A stretch of DNA of 17,364 nucleotides from an uncultured Eubacteriales bacterium (GTDB lineage Bacteria > Bacillota_A > Clostridia > Christensenellales > Aristaeellaceae). A program made the position numbers and the translations under genes. Location of the stretch: the NCBI GenBank assembly GCA_902795555.1, contig CADBLV010000029.1:1-17364 (forward strand). The letters are read 5' to 3'. Positions within the stretch are counted from its first letter, which is position 1. Every line of letters begins with the position of its first letter. Positions 1-7,497 of this stretch are shown piece after piece. The notes beneath the pieces were generated by a model that saw only the letters and a list, made by a program, of their open reading frames with translations, was not told the DNA's origin and ran no database searches.

Positions 1-2505
1 CTCATCCCATGTCAGCTCAATTTCCAGTTCCTTCAGACGGCTTGCCACCTGGGAAAGCATCAGGGAAGTAATCTGACGAATCTCTTCCTCATTGAGCGCA
101 TGGAAGACAATCAGTTCATCCACCCGGTTGATAAATTCCGGACGGAACAGATCCTTCACCTCTTTCATGACCGCGTCCTTCATCGCTTCATAGCTTCGGG
201 CGCCTTCTTTTCGATCCGCACCGAAGCCCATCGCCCGACCGGATCCGATATCATGGGCGCCTGCGTTGGAAGTCATCACGACCACGGTGTTCTTAAAGCT
301 GACCACCCGGCCGGTATTATCTGTCAGCCGACCGTCCTCCAGAATCTGAAGCAGAATATTGAACACGTCGGGATGGGCTTTCTCCACCTCATCCAGCAGC
401 ACCACACTGTATGGCTTGCGACGGACCGCCTCGGTCAGCTGACCTCCTTCCTCGTATCCGACATACCCGGGCGGCGAACCCACCAGCCTTGAAACCGTGT
501 GCTTTTCCATGTATTCACTCATATCCAGGCGAATCACCGAATCCTCGTCGCCGAACATGGCCTCTCCCAAAGCACGGCAAAGTTCGGTTTTTCCCACGCC
601 TGTCGGGCCCAGAAAAATGAAGCTTCCGATCGGCCGTTTCGGATCCTTGAGGCCGGCCCTGGCCCGACGGATCGCCCGGGCGACAGCCGTCACCGCTTCC
701 TCCTGGCCGATCAGCCGACGATGTAGGGTTTCTTCGAGATGCGTCAGCCGTTCGGCTTCCTTTTCCGTCATGCGATTGACCGGGATGCCGGTCCAGAGAG
801 AAACCACCTGAGCGATATCTTCCTCGGTAACCGTATCCCGGACAGCCGTCTGGGCGCGGTTCCATTCGGCTCGTTTTTCCTCAATCTCCCGATTCAGATT
901 TCGTTCCTGATCCCGAAGGGCGGCTGCCTTCTCAAAGTCCTGATGGGAAACGGCCTCCTTCTTTTCGATGACCACCGCTTCCAGACGTTTCTCCTGTTCA
1001 CGCACATCCAGAGGCGCGGTACAGGCCTGAATCCTCACCCGGCTCGCTGCTTCATCCATCAGATCATTGGCTTTATCCTGCAGATATCGATCCTGACTAT
1101 ACCGGTCTGACAGCTTCACCGCCGCGGCCAGGGCCTCATCCGTGATTCGGACCTTGTGATGCGCTTCATAACGATCCCGCAGGCCGTAGAGAATCGAAAG
1201 GGTTTCCTCTGCAGTAGGCTCACCGACGACCACCGGCTGGAACCGTCTCTCCAGCGCCGCGTCCTTTTCGATGTGTTTCCGGTATTCATCCAGGGTTGTC
1301 GCGCCGATACACTGAATCTCGCCCCTGCTCAAAGCCGGTTTGAGGATATTCGCCGCGTCCAGGCTTCCTTCGCTGGCGCCGGCGCCGATGATGGTATGGA
1401 TTTCATCAATAAAGAGCAGGATATTCCCCGCCTTATGAAGCTCCTCCAGCACATTTTTCAGACGTTCCTCGAATTCGCCGCGATACTTGGTTCCGGCCAC
1501 CATGCTGCCCACATCCAGGGACAGCACCCGCTTCCCCAGCAGCATCTCCGGTACATTTCCCTGCACAATCCGCTGCGCCAGGCCCTCCGCGACAGCACTC
1601 TTTCCCACGCCGGGTTCTCCGATCAGAACCGGATTATTCTTGGTTCGACGAATCAGAATCTGAATAATCCGCTGAATCTCATTCTCCCGGCCAATCACCG
1701 GATCCAGTTCGTTTTTCGCGGCTGAAGCCGTCAGATCCCGACTGAATCGATCCAGAAGCGTTTTTTCTTTTTTTGCCCTGTTCCTGCCTGCAGGCGCAAA
1801 CAACGGGAACCCCTGGACACGGCGCACAGGTTCGCTGTTCCCCGCGTTCTCCCGCATTTGACGCAGCAGCTGTTCCCGGGCCGCAGACAGATTCACCCCC
1901 GCTTTTCGCAGGAGACCTCCTGCCACTCCGTCGTCATTCCCCAGAAGCGCCAGCCAGATATGCTCAACCGTCACGTAGTTCTGCCCCAGCTTATGGCTTT
2001 CTGCCACGCTGGTTTCCAGAATTTTCTTGGCCCGTGGACTCAGCTCAATCCGGCCTCCCGCTTTCTCATCATCCTCCGGATCCCGAACGTTTTTGATCTG
2101 CTGCCGCAGCTCGGTCATCAACGGATCATACTGGATTCGCTCCGATACCGCCGGCGGTGTCGAGGTGCCGGTTTTCAGCAGGGCCAGGAGCATATGCTCC
2201 GTCCCCACATAGCTTTGGCCCAGTTCACGCGCGATCCGGAAGGCCAGCTGCATAATCGCATTCGCCTGTTGCGTCAGCTGTCCGAAGATGGGCATCGAAA
2301 ACGCTTTCTGGCTCTCCTGCTGCTGTGCGTTCGCCTGAATCGCGCTGAGAACAGTGTTCAACAGATTGCGCACCCCTCCCCGCACCAGGTCGGAATTCAT
2401 CCTGCTCATACAATCCGCGCACAGATGGCGCACCGTGGTCTCTTCTCCCGTCACCACGGAAACGGTATAATTCGCTTCTTTGACACGGCATTCCTCACAA
2501 AGCAA
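1..2505 (-). CDS. clpC: ClpC/ClpE-type AAA+ unfoldase with N-terminal zinc finger (3' end cut by window edge)
   Basis: This is the Hsp100 ATPase that unfolds substrates and feeds them to ClpP; 835 residues are visible and the last 60-70 are probably missing. The order is: a zinc finger C3-x2-C6 and C29-x2-C32; two Clp_N repeats at about 80-150 and 155-220 ([10 protein letters not shown], then VEHIWLALL); AAA1 with Walker A GEPGVGKS (296-303), pore loop KYRGEFEE, Walker B LLFIDE (ending at 368) and LERRF; a UVR-like segment [13 protein letters not shown] (about 520-532); and AAA2 with GPTGVGKT (633-640), Walker B VVLLDE (to 706), a ClpP-loop-like MGF (759-761) and FRPEFINR. The frame has a stop (TGA, 2521-2523) just before the TTG at 2505, and GGGAGG lies 8 bases upstream. 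Starting at the next ATG would destroy the finger. The zinc finger resembles those of McsA and ClpE, whereas the double N-domain is ClpC-like. It lies 45 bases after ctsR. Confidence 0.95.
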   Translation of the reverse strand, partial: MLCEECRVKEANYTVSVVTGEETTVRHLCADCMSRMNSDLVRGGVRNLLNTVLSAIQANAQQQESQKAFSMPIFGQLTQQANAIMQLAFRIARELGQSYVGTEHMLLALLKTGTSTPPAVSERIQYDPLMTELRQQIKNVRDPEDDEKAGGRIELSPRAKKILETSVAESHKLGQNYVTVEHIWLALLGNDDGVAGGLLRKAGVNLSAAREQLLRQMRENAGNSEPVRRVQGFPLFAPAGRNRAKKEKTLLDRFSRDLTASAAKNELDPVIGRENEIQRIIQILIRRTKNNPVLIGEPGVGKSAVAEGLAQRIVQGNVPEMLLGKRVLSLDVGSMVAGTKYRGEFEERLKNVLEELHKAGNILLFIDEIHTIIGAGASEGSLDAANILKPALSRGEIQCIGATTLDEYRKHIEKDAALERRFQPVVVGEPTAEETLSILYGLRDRYEAHHKVRITDEALAAAVKLSDRYSQDRYLQDKANDLMDEAASRVRIQACTAPLDVREQEKRLEAVVIEKKEAVSHQDFEKAAALRDQERNLNREIEEKRAEWNRAQTAVRDTVTEEDIAQVVSLWTGIPVNRMTEKEAERLTHLEETLHRRLIGQEEAVTAVARAIRRARAGLKDPKRPIGSFIFLGPTGVGKTELCRALGEAMFGDEDSVIRLDMSEYMEKHTVSRLVGSPPGYVGYEEGGQLTEAVRRKPYSVVLLDEVEKAHPDVFNILLQILEDGRLTDNTGRVVSFKNTVVVMTSNAGAHDIGSGRAMGFGADRKEGARSYEAMKDAVMKEVKDLFRPEFINRVDELIVFHALNEEEIRQITSLMLSQVASRLKELEIELTWDE

Positions 2506-2513
2506 ACCGGTCG

Positions 2514-2519
2514 CCTCCC
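2514..2519 (-). promoter_or_regulatory. Ribosome binding site supporting the TTG start of clpC
   Basis: GGGAGG stands 8 bases before the TTG at 2505. An in-frame TGA at 2521-2523 excludes any start further upstream. The first in-frame ATG lies behind the second CxxC pair of the zinc finger, so this site decides the start. Confidence 0.75.
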
Positions 2520-2550
2520 TTCATCTTTCCTGCTCCCGTCCCTTTCCGAT

Positions 2551-3021
2551 CTACTGTCGGTTTCGCGCGGCGAGATTCATCAGCATACTTTTCATCATCC
2601 GGGCCCGCAGGGCATCCTTCAGGGCATCCGGAACCGGAACAGCCATGGCCCGGGTGCTCAGGGCGGATGCCATCAGGGAAGCCTCCGGCGAAGTAACCAG
2701 CTGCTGATCCTTCAGCTGGCTGATCAGCCGAAGGGATTCCTCCTCTGTCAGGGAATCCCCGATCCGCTCGTTCACCAGATACATGAGGCGCTGAGGCCCC
2801 GACTCCACCACCCGGACAATCCGGATATATCCGCCTCCGCCCCTCCTGCTTTCCGTCAGATAGCCATGATCCGGAGAAAAACGGGTCGCCAGCACATAGT
2901 TGATCTGGCTGGGAGCACATCCGAAGTATTCCGCCAGTTCATTTCGCTTCAGTTCCACCTCTGACGACTCTTCCGTCAGCAGGGTTTTGATAAAATTCTC
3001 AATCGTATCGCTTAATCTCAT
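2551..3021 (-). CDS. ctsR: CtsR, transcriptional repressor of class III heat-shock genes
   Basis: CtsR is a dimeric winged-helix repressor that binds heptad direct repeats upstream of clp genes and lets go on heat stress. The 156-residue product begins MRLSDTIENFIK, the usual start of the family, and shows a helix-turn-helix at about 27-46 (NELAEYFGCAPSQINYVLATRF). The glycine-rich wing GGGGYIRI (61-68) follows R59-R60; in characterised CtsR proteins this loop senses heat and carries an arginine targeted by McsB. The frame stays open to an ATG at 3087, but that codon lies in the promoter/operator, while ATG 3021 has GGGAGG 7 bases upstream. The gene is followed directly by clpC, with no mcsA or mcsB between them. 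Confidence 0.95.
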   Translation of the reverse strand: MRLSDTIENFIKTLLTEESSEVELKRNELAEYFGCAPSQINYVLATRFSPDHGYLTESRRGGGGYIRIVRVVESGPQRLMYLVNERIGDSLTEEESLRLISQLKDQQLVTSPEASLMASALSTRAMAVPVPDALKDALRARMMKSMLMNLAARNRQ

Positions 3022-3068
3022 ACGCTCGCCTCCCTGATACGCAAGATTCCGAACAGACAGTTCAAAAT

Positions 3069-3085
3069 CTTGACTATCTTTGACC
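3069..3085 (-). promoter_or_regulatory. CtsR box (operator) upstream of ctsR-clpC
   Basis: The minus strand reads GGTCAAAGATAGTCAAG, a direct repeat of GGTCAAA and AGTCAAG separated by three bases. It differs from the known CtsR consensus (RGTCAAA-NAN-RGTCAAA) only at the last base. It lies a few bases downstream of the -10 element, over the expected transcription start, where a bound repressor would block initiation. This implies autoregulation of ctsR and clpC. Confidence 0.9.
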
Positions 3086-3090
3086 ATGCG

Positions 3091-3119
3091 AGTATATCAT
3101 ATTTTTTCCTGTCTTTCAA
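3091..3119 (-). promoter_or_regulatory. Sigma-A type promoter of ctsR-clpC
   Basis: On the minus strand TTGAAA (3119-3114) and TATACT (3096-3091) are separated by 17 bases, with a TG one base before the -10 (extended -10). Initiation should fall near 3084, inside the CtsR box. Confidence 0.8.
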
Positions 3120-3146
3120 GTCCCGCCGGATATTTTTCGAGAGAGC

Positions 3147-4364
3147 TTATTCAGAATCCGACAGATGATCCCAGGGGATTTCCGCCAGATGCAGTTCGCG
3201 GGCAACCACCCGATGAAAATGTTCATCTTTCTGATGGACATACTGAACGGAAGACGGCACCGTGCGTCCGTCGTCCCATTGAACAACGCCGAGTCCGTCC
3301 GGCCTGAGGCCGTAATCCGTCAAAGACTTTCCTGCCTCCGGCGTCAGGACGGTCAGCCGGCCCCGAACCCGGTTGCCGAGAAAGAGCGCAAAAAGATTTC
3401 TTTCCGGATCCACGGAAAGATGATTGCCTGTAAACCCCGCGATGCCGAAGGCCCGCAGGCCCATATAAAGCGGTATTTCCGAAAAGTACTGATCCGGATG
3501 ACGAAGATAGCACTGATATCCCAGATATTGCGTATAGGTCCCGTCTCCCAGGGGACGACCCGTCCGGTTGACCGCCATCAGGCGCAGGGATTCTTCGCCG
3601 ACAATCTTTCGGGAGAGGATCGCCCGACAAAAGCGGATCAGATCCCGCCGGGTTGAAAAAAGGCCCGCGTGACCGCACAGATCCCCGGAATCCCCCTGCA
3701 GTAAGGCCGCTTTGGGATCATGCGGAATCCCCCGCCGACCGTCCCGGACCGTTCTCCGCCCTTTTTCCATCCGGTATTCCGGCGCGTAGAGCTCACAATC
3801 CTTCACGCGCTCCCCGGGCACTTTTGCCCAGGTTTCTTCCATGCCGGCGGGCCGGAGAATCAGCGCACGAACGCAGTCCATCAGCGGCATTCCCGCCGCA
3901 GCCTCCACCACATATTTCAGAATCATGGCGGGGATATCGGAATAGGCCCGTCGATCCGGAATGGCTGCCGGCGCGGCGGAATGCAGGCAGGCCAATGCCT
4001 CTTCCCTGTCGGAAAGGGCATCGATCCGGCCCGGAGTTTTCACCGTCACCTGAAACGCGGCAAGACGATCTACCGAAACATCCCTCAGGCCGGAAAACGC
4101 CGGAGCGTAATCCGAAACCGGTCTGCTGAAATCCAGCAGACCTTCTTCCCGCAGTTTCATCGCGCATAACCCGGTAAAAAGCTTGGTGACGCTGGCCAGG
4201 TCAAACACCGAATCTTCCCCGGCCTCGCCGTTTCCCGCTGTCAGCAGCCGGTCCCCGGCGCCGCAGGCCACAGCCATGGAAGACATGATCCCCGTATCCC
4301 GGGTGAAATATCGAACCGCCTCCTCAAGGCCCTCGCATTTTTCAGGATGCATCCCATCGTTCAT
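3147..4364 (-). CDS. Beta-lactamase-fold serine hydrolase (PF00144-like), function unknown
   Basis: This 405-residue protein resembles class C beta-lactamase/PBP4*-like serine hydrolases, which include D-aminopeptidases, esterases and wall enzymes. The nucleophile motif SVTK is at 58-61 (LASVTKLFTG), the second motif appears as Y141-S-D, and GHAGLFST (231-238) is typical of the family. The place where homologues usually have HTG before FTG reads I308-A-G, so the third active-site motif looks altered. No signal peptide or membrane segment is visible, so the protein is probably cytoplasmic. Its ATG overlaps the stop of the upstream kinase (ATGA, 4361-4364), which implies translational coupling and supports this start. 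The substrate cannot be told from sequence. Confidence 0.85.
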   Translation of the reverse strand: MNDGMHPEKCEGLEEAVRYFTRDTGIMSSMAVACGAGDRLLTAGNGEAGEDSVFDLASVTKLFTGLCAMKLREEGLLDFSRPVSDYAPAFSGLRDVSVDRLAAFQVTVKTPGRIDALSDREEALACLHSAAPAAIPDRRAYSDIPAMILKYVVEAAAGMPLMDCVRALILRPAGMEETWAKVPGERVKDCELYAPEYRMEKGRRTVRDGRRGIPHDPKAALLQGDSGDLCGHAGLFSTRRDLIRFCRAILSRKIVGEESLRLMAVNRTGRPLGDGTYTQYLGYQCYLRHPDQYFSEIPLYMGLRAFGIAGFTGNHLSVDPERNLFALFLGNRVRGRLTVLTPEAGKSLTDYGLRPDGLGVVQWDDGRTVPSSVQYVHQKDEHFHRVVARELHLAEIPWDHLSDSE

Positions 4365-5188
4365 GGCCGGACTCCGATCCGGGTGCAGGGAACCCGTCCG
4401 TTCACCAGATCCGCCAGATGATGGCGGGCATGGCCGATAATCACTGTCGTTCCGCTTCGCACACAGGAAAGAGCATACTCCAGCTTGGCCCTGGCGCCGC
4501 CGGCTCCCTCCCGACTGGCGCCGACACAGGACTTCTGCAGCTCTCGCACGCGTTTCTCGACTTCCTCATAATCGGAGCCGAAAACGTCTCTCACCAGCGT
4601 TGAAGGATCTCCGGGATGATTGTAGATTCCCTCTGTGGATGTAAGCAGCACCAGCAGCTTCGCCTTTACCAGGCCTGCGATCACCGCGGCTGTTTCATCG
4701 TTATCCACGCATTCATGAACTTCCTCGCCGCGGCCGCGCCGAACCGCCAGCTCCATTTTCCGGTTTTCTTCATCGGAAACCGGATCATTATAATTAATGA
4801 TCGGAATGGTTTTCTGACGGGCCGCCCGGATTAACATCTGCCGAATATGCTCCGATTTTTCCGGATCGTTAAAATGCGTATGCTCCACCAGAATCTGACG
4901 AATTCCGTATTCCGGAGGAATGAATTGCCGGTAATTCTGCATCAGGATCGACTGCCCCTGGGCAGCGTAATCCGCCTTATCCTGCTCCGGATCCCCGGAA
5001 AGCTCGCACCCGGTGCGCTTCATGTAATCCAGCCGGCCGATTTCCGTCGCCCCGCTGGTCACCCAGATCATTCCGGGTTTCAGTTCCGCTCCCAGCCGGG
5101 AAAAAATGTTATAGTCAATATCCCGGTCCTCTTTCCGAATCAGCGCCATGGATCCGATCTTTCCCACCAGCTCAAACTGATATTCCAT
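4361..5188 (-). CDS. Amino-acid kinase family protein, glutamate 5-kinase (ProB)-like, no PUA domain
   Basis: The 275-residue product has the amino-acid kinase fold and is closest by motif to glutamate 5-kinase, which makes gamma-glutamyl phosphate for proline. Visible motifs are GKIGS (9-13), WVTSGATEIGR (42-52), PIINYNDPV (129-137), DNDETAAVIAGL (162-173), LLTSTEGIY (181-189) and GGARAKLEYA (230-239, matching the GGM-x-TK segment of ProB). It lacks the C-terminal PUA domain of the longer ProB form, and no proA lies nearby, so the substrate is uncertain. The frame is open to an ATG at 5329, but ATG 5188 has an AGGGGA site and begins where kinase homology begins. It shares an ATGA overlap with the downstream hydrolase. 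Confidence 0.82.
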   Translation of the reverse strand: MEYQFELVGKIGSMALIRKEDRDIDYNIFSRLGAELKPGMIWVTSGATEIGRLDYMKRTGCELSGDPEQDKADYAAQGQSILMQNYRQFIPPEYGIRQILVEHTHFNDPEKSEHIRQMLIRAARQKTIPIINYNDPVSDEENRKMELAVRRGRGEEVHECVDNDETAAVIAGLVKAKLLVLLTSTEGIYNHPGDPSTLVRDVFGSDYEEVEKRVRELQKSCVGASREGAGGARAKLEYALSCVRSGTTVIIGHARHHLADLVNGRVPCTRIGVRP

Positions 5189-5364
5189 CGTTGCTCGTCC
5201 CCTGTTCCCATTTTGTTTGTTTCTGATCCTGATCTTCATCAGAACAACCTGTCGTTTTTTATCGCGCCGGAAGCGCGTTGAAGAGCGCATGAAGTGGGAT
5301 GACGCGCCTTGCACAGCATCAGCGTGCAAAGCACGCGGCTTTTCAAACGGGTTGCGCCGGCCCG
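5189..5364 (-). other. Structured intergenic leader between aroK and the ProB-like kinase
   Basis: This 176-base stretch holds several perfect inverted repeats: GCGTGC/GCACGC (5322-5336, 3-base loop), TTGCAC/GTGCAA (5309-5329, sharing bases with the first and so mutually exclusive with it), CGCGC/GCGCG (5263-5277, 5-base loop) and TTCTGAT/ATCAGAA (5221-5244). On the minus-strand transcript none is followed by a run of U, so none is a convincing intrinsic terminator. I found no clear promoter and no known riboswitch consensus. Confidence 0.45.
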
Positions 5365-5871
5365 TCAGAACCGTTCCCGAATCAGCCGGGTCAGCGTGTA
5401 TACTGCCATGTGATAACCCTTGTTATTTTTCAGAACGACATCGGCCAGATCCCGATACAGGCCGATTCTTTCATGATAGATTCGCTCCACCTCGGCCAGC
5501 CCGCCATCCCGCAGCGTGGGTCGTCGATCCAGCTTGATATCCCCCAGGATATCCTCCAGAGGACGGTCGATCAGCACGATCGCTCCCCAGGATCGCATAA
5601 TCCGTCGGTTCACCGGGTTCATCACGGTCCCGCCGCCGGTGGAAATAATCATCGGCCTGGCATAGGTCAGAAGAGTCAGCGCGGAAGTTTCGGCCCGACG
5701 GAAGGTCTCTTCTCCATAGCGTTCGAAAAACGCGTTCACGGTGCAGCCGGCGCTCTGAGCAACCAGTGCGTCCGTATCCGCGAAGGGAATGCCGGTTTCC
5801 TTCGCAACACGTTTGCCGAGGCTGCTTTTCCCGCAGCCCTGCATACCGATTAAAAAAACATGTCTGTCCAT
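5365..5871 (-). CDS. aroK: Shikimate kinase
   Basis: AroK phosphorylates shikimate at the 3-hydroxyl with ATP, a late step in chorismate synthesis. The 168-residue protein has the usual length. It shows Walker A GMQGCGKSS (9-17), the shikimate-binding DTD (32-34), the FRRAE segment (57-61), the GGG loop STGGGTV (77-83), the lid RRPTLRD (116-122) and the adenine-side ERIGLYR (134-140). AGGGAGG lies 8 bases before the ATG. No other shikimate-pathway gene is in the window. A candidate promoter stands in the 140-base gap upstream, so aroK may lead a unit with the ProB-like kinase and the serine hydrolase. Confidence 0.95.
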   Translation of the reverse strand: MDRHVFLIGMQGCGKSSLGKRVAKETGIPFADTDALVAQSAGCTVNAFFERYGEETFRRAETSALTLLTYARPMIISTGGGTVMNPVNRRIMRSWGAIVLIDRPLEDILGDIKLDRRPTLRDGGLAEVERIYHERIGLYRDLADVVLKNNKGYHMAVYTLTRLIRERF

Positions 5872-5929
5872 TTTTCCGGCCTCCCTTCTTCCGTCCGAAC
5901 CGGATCATTTCCTTTCTCCTGCACACCCC

Positions 5930-5958
5930 AATAAATCACATTTTCGCTCATCCGTCAA
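5930..5958 (-). promoter_or_regulatory. Candidate promoter of aroK
   Basis: The minus strand carries TTGACG (5958-5953), 17 bases, then TTTATT (5935-5930) with TG one base before the -10. The -10 matches only four of six consensus bases, but the extended element and ideal spacing support it. The gap also separates aroK from the two-component genes. Confidence 0.5.
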
Positions 5959-5967
5959 GAGACGGAT
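5950..5967. repeat. Perfect 7-bp inverted repeat overlapping the aroK -35 element
   Basis: ATCCGTC (5950-5956) and GACGGAT (5961-5967) form a perfect palindrome with a 4-base centre. The -35 element TTGACG lies inside it, which suits an operator. In read-through RNA from the kinase gene it would form a hairpin, but no U tract follows, so it is a poor terminator. Confidence 0.5.
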
Positions 5968-6011
5968 TCAATTCCGGATGACCTGCCAGAAGATTTCACA
6001 CACAACAGGAA

Positions 6012-7442
6012 TCACCCGGCGGAATGTTCCAGCGTAAAGCGGAAGGCAGCTCCCTGATTCGTGTCCAGCAGGCAGATGGATTGACCATGCATATCCATAA
6101 TCCGTTTGCAGATACTCAGTCCCAGCCCCGTTCCCTTCCCGGAGGTGTGCGCCCGGTCCGCGGTGAAGAAGCGATCGAAAATCTTTTCCCGATCCTCCGC
6201 GGGAACACCGGGTCCGCTGTCCCGCACAGTGATCTTCGCTTCCCCGGAAGCAACGACGGACTCCATCACGATGCTTCCTCCCTCCGGCGTAAACTTGATG
6301 GCGTTATCCAGCAGATTAATCACCACCTGTTCAATCCGATCGCTGTCTGCGTGAACCATGCACGGATCCTCCGCAAACTCGCAGGAGATATCGATCCTTT
6401 TTTCCTCCAGGTCACTCATGCGCCGGATAATCGCCCGACGCAGCATCTCGTTGATATCAAAGATGCTGTAATGCAGCGCGGCGCCTTCCTTCTCCATCCG
6501 GGAAAGGGTCAGCAGGTCGGTGACCAGATTGCTCAGCCGCTTGCTCTCTTCGGCAATCAACCGCAGGGTGCTTTCTCTTTCCGCTTCGGGAATCACGCCA
6601 TCTGCCAGGCCCTCCGCGAAGCCGCGGATACTGGTGATCGGGGTCCGCAGTTCATGGCTCACGTTCGCCACAAACTCACGCCTGGCATCCTCTACATCCT
6701 CCAGTCTGCCGGCCATCGTATTAAAGGCCCGGCTGACCTCCCGCAAATCGGCGTTGCCTTTTTTCTCATCCACGCGCACCTTGAAGTTCCCTCCGGACAG
6801 CGCCTCCGCGGCCGCCGTCAGCTGACCCAGGGGACGCAGCGCGGAACGGACAAACAGGAACACGGCCACCCCGGACAGAAGCATAATCCCAGCCGCGACC
6901 AGAATAATCCTCCCCAGCAGTTCCGAAAGGCCGGATTCAATCCGCTGGGCCATGGTTTGAATAAACACCGCCCCGGTCACATACTCATTCTGCATGAAAG
7001 GAACGCCCACAGTAAAGGTTGGCGCGTCGCCTTCGCTGGATCGCAGGATGATCGTTTCTCCGCTCAGAATCCGCGTCAGCGCTTCGTTAATCTCTTCTCC
7101 GCTCAGGCTGCTGGCAAAATCCGGATCCCGGCTGTAGGCGGTATACATATTATCCATCACATTTCCGTACCGATCCACAACCGCGATATAGGCGCCGAAA
7201 TCATTGTTCACCTGTCGGGCCTTTTCGTTCAGATAGGAGCGGGTTGTGTTATCATAAAAGCTGTCCCAGCTCCCTGTGTTGAGCTTGGAAGCCAGATAGG
7301 CGATATCCCAGGCCTCGGCGGTCAGCATCTCCAGACGGGCGTTCACCTGGTGATTGCGCAGCGTCACCCACCAGACGGCCGACAAAGCAACCGTCGTCAC
7401 CAGGATGACAATCATCACAACCGCCATAATCCGCGCGAACAT
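6012..7442 (-). CDS. Membrane sensor histidine kinase (OmpR-partner class)
   Basis: This 476-residue kinase autophosphorylates on a histidine and passes phosphate to the response regulator encoded just upstream. Two membrane helices (about 5-27 and 177-199) flank an extracytoplasmic sensor of roughly 150 residues. HAMP follows (about 200-254), then the H-box FVANVSHELRTP with H263, the N-box VVINLLDNAIKF (N376, N380), DSGPGVP (408-414), FDRFF (422-426) and GKGTGLGL (435-442). No PAS domain is seen. AAGGAG lies 9 bases before the ATG. It is 55 bases downstream of the regulator gene. The architecture is PhoR/WalK-like, but the signal cannot be inferred. Confidence 0.95.
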   Translation of the reverse strand: MFARIMAVVMIVILVTTVALSAVWWVTLRNHQVNARLEMLTAEAWDIAYLASKLNTGSWDSFYDNTTRSYLNEKARQVNNDFGAYIAVVDRYGNVMDNMYTAYSRDPDFASSLSGEEINEALTRILSGETIILRSSEGDAPTFTVGVPFMQNEYVTGAVFIQTMAQRIESGLSELLGRIILVAAGIMLLSGVAVFLFVRSALRPLGQLTAAAEALSGGNFKVRVDEKKGNADLREVSRAFNTMAGRLEDVEDARREFVANVSHELRTPITSIRGFAEGLADGVIPEAERESTLRLIAEESKRLSNLVTDLLTLSRMEKEGAALHYSIFDINEMLRRAIIRRMSDLEEKRIDISCEFAEDPCMVHADSDRIEQVVINLLDNAIKFTPEGGSIVMESVVASGEAKITVRDSGPGVPAEDREKIFDRFFTADRAHTSGKGTGLGLSICKRIMDMHGQSICLLDTNQGAAFRFTLEHSAG

Positions 7443-7497
7443 GCAACCCGCTCCTTCGTTTCGTCACTCTTCATTCCTGACTATGATCCGCCCTTTT

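Noticed and set aside
1858..2964. A 368-codon plus-strand frame across clpC and ctsR
   Set aside because: It crosses the boundary of two recognised minus-strand genes and shows no known domain.
3022..3087. A longer ctsR starting at the ATG at 3087
   Set aside because: That ATG lies at the operator and transcription start. The family start MRLSD with GGGAGG upstream fits ATG 3021.
3100..3146. A terminator between the serine hydrolase and ctsR
   Set aside because: I looked for a stem with a U tract after the TAA at 3147-3149 and found none, so read-through into ctsR remains possible.
5251..5277. CGCGC/GCGCG hairpin with an adjacent T run as a terminator
   Set aside because: The T run precedes the stem on the plus strand. 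In the actual minus-strand transcript it is a run of A after the stem, so it cannot act as an intrinsic terminator for aroK, and no plus-strand gene ends here.
5189..5329. An N-terminal extension of the ProB-like kinase to the ATG at 5329
   Set aside because: The added residues are basic and unlike any kinase. The codon lies inside a hairpin, and ATG 5188 has a ribosome binding site.
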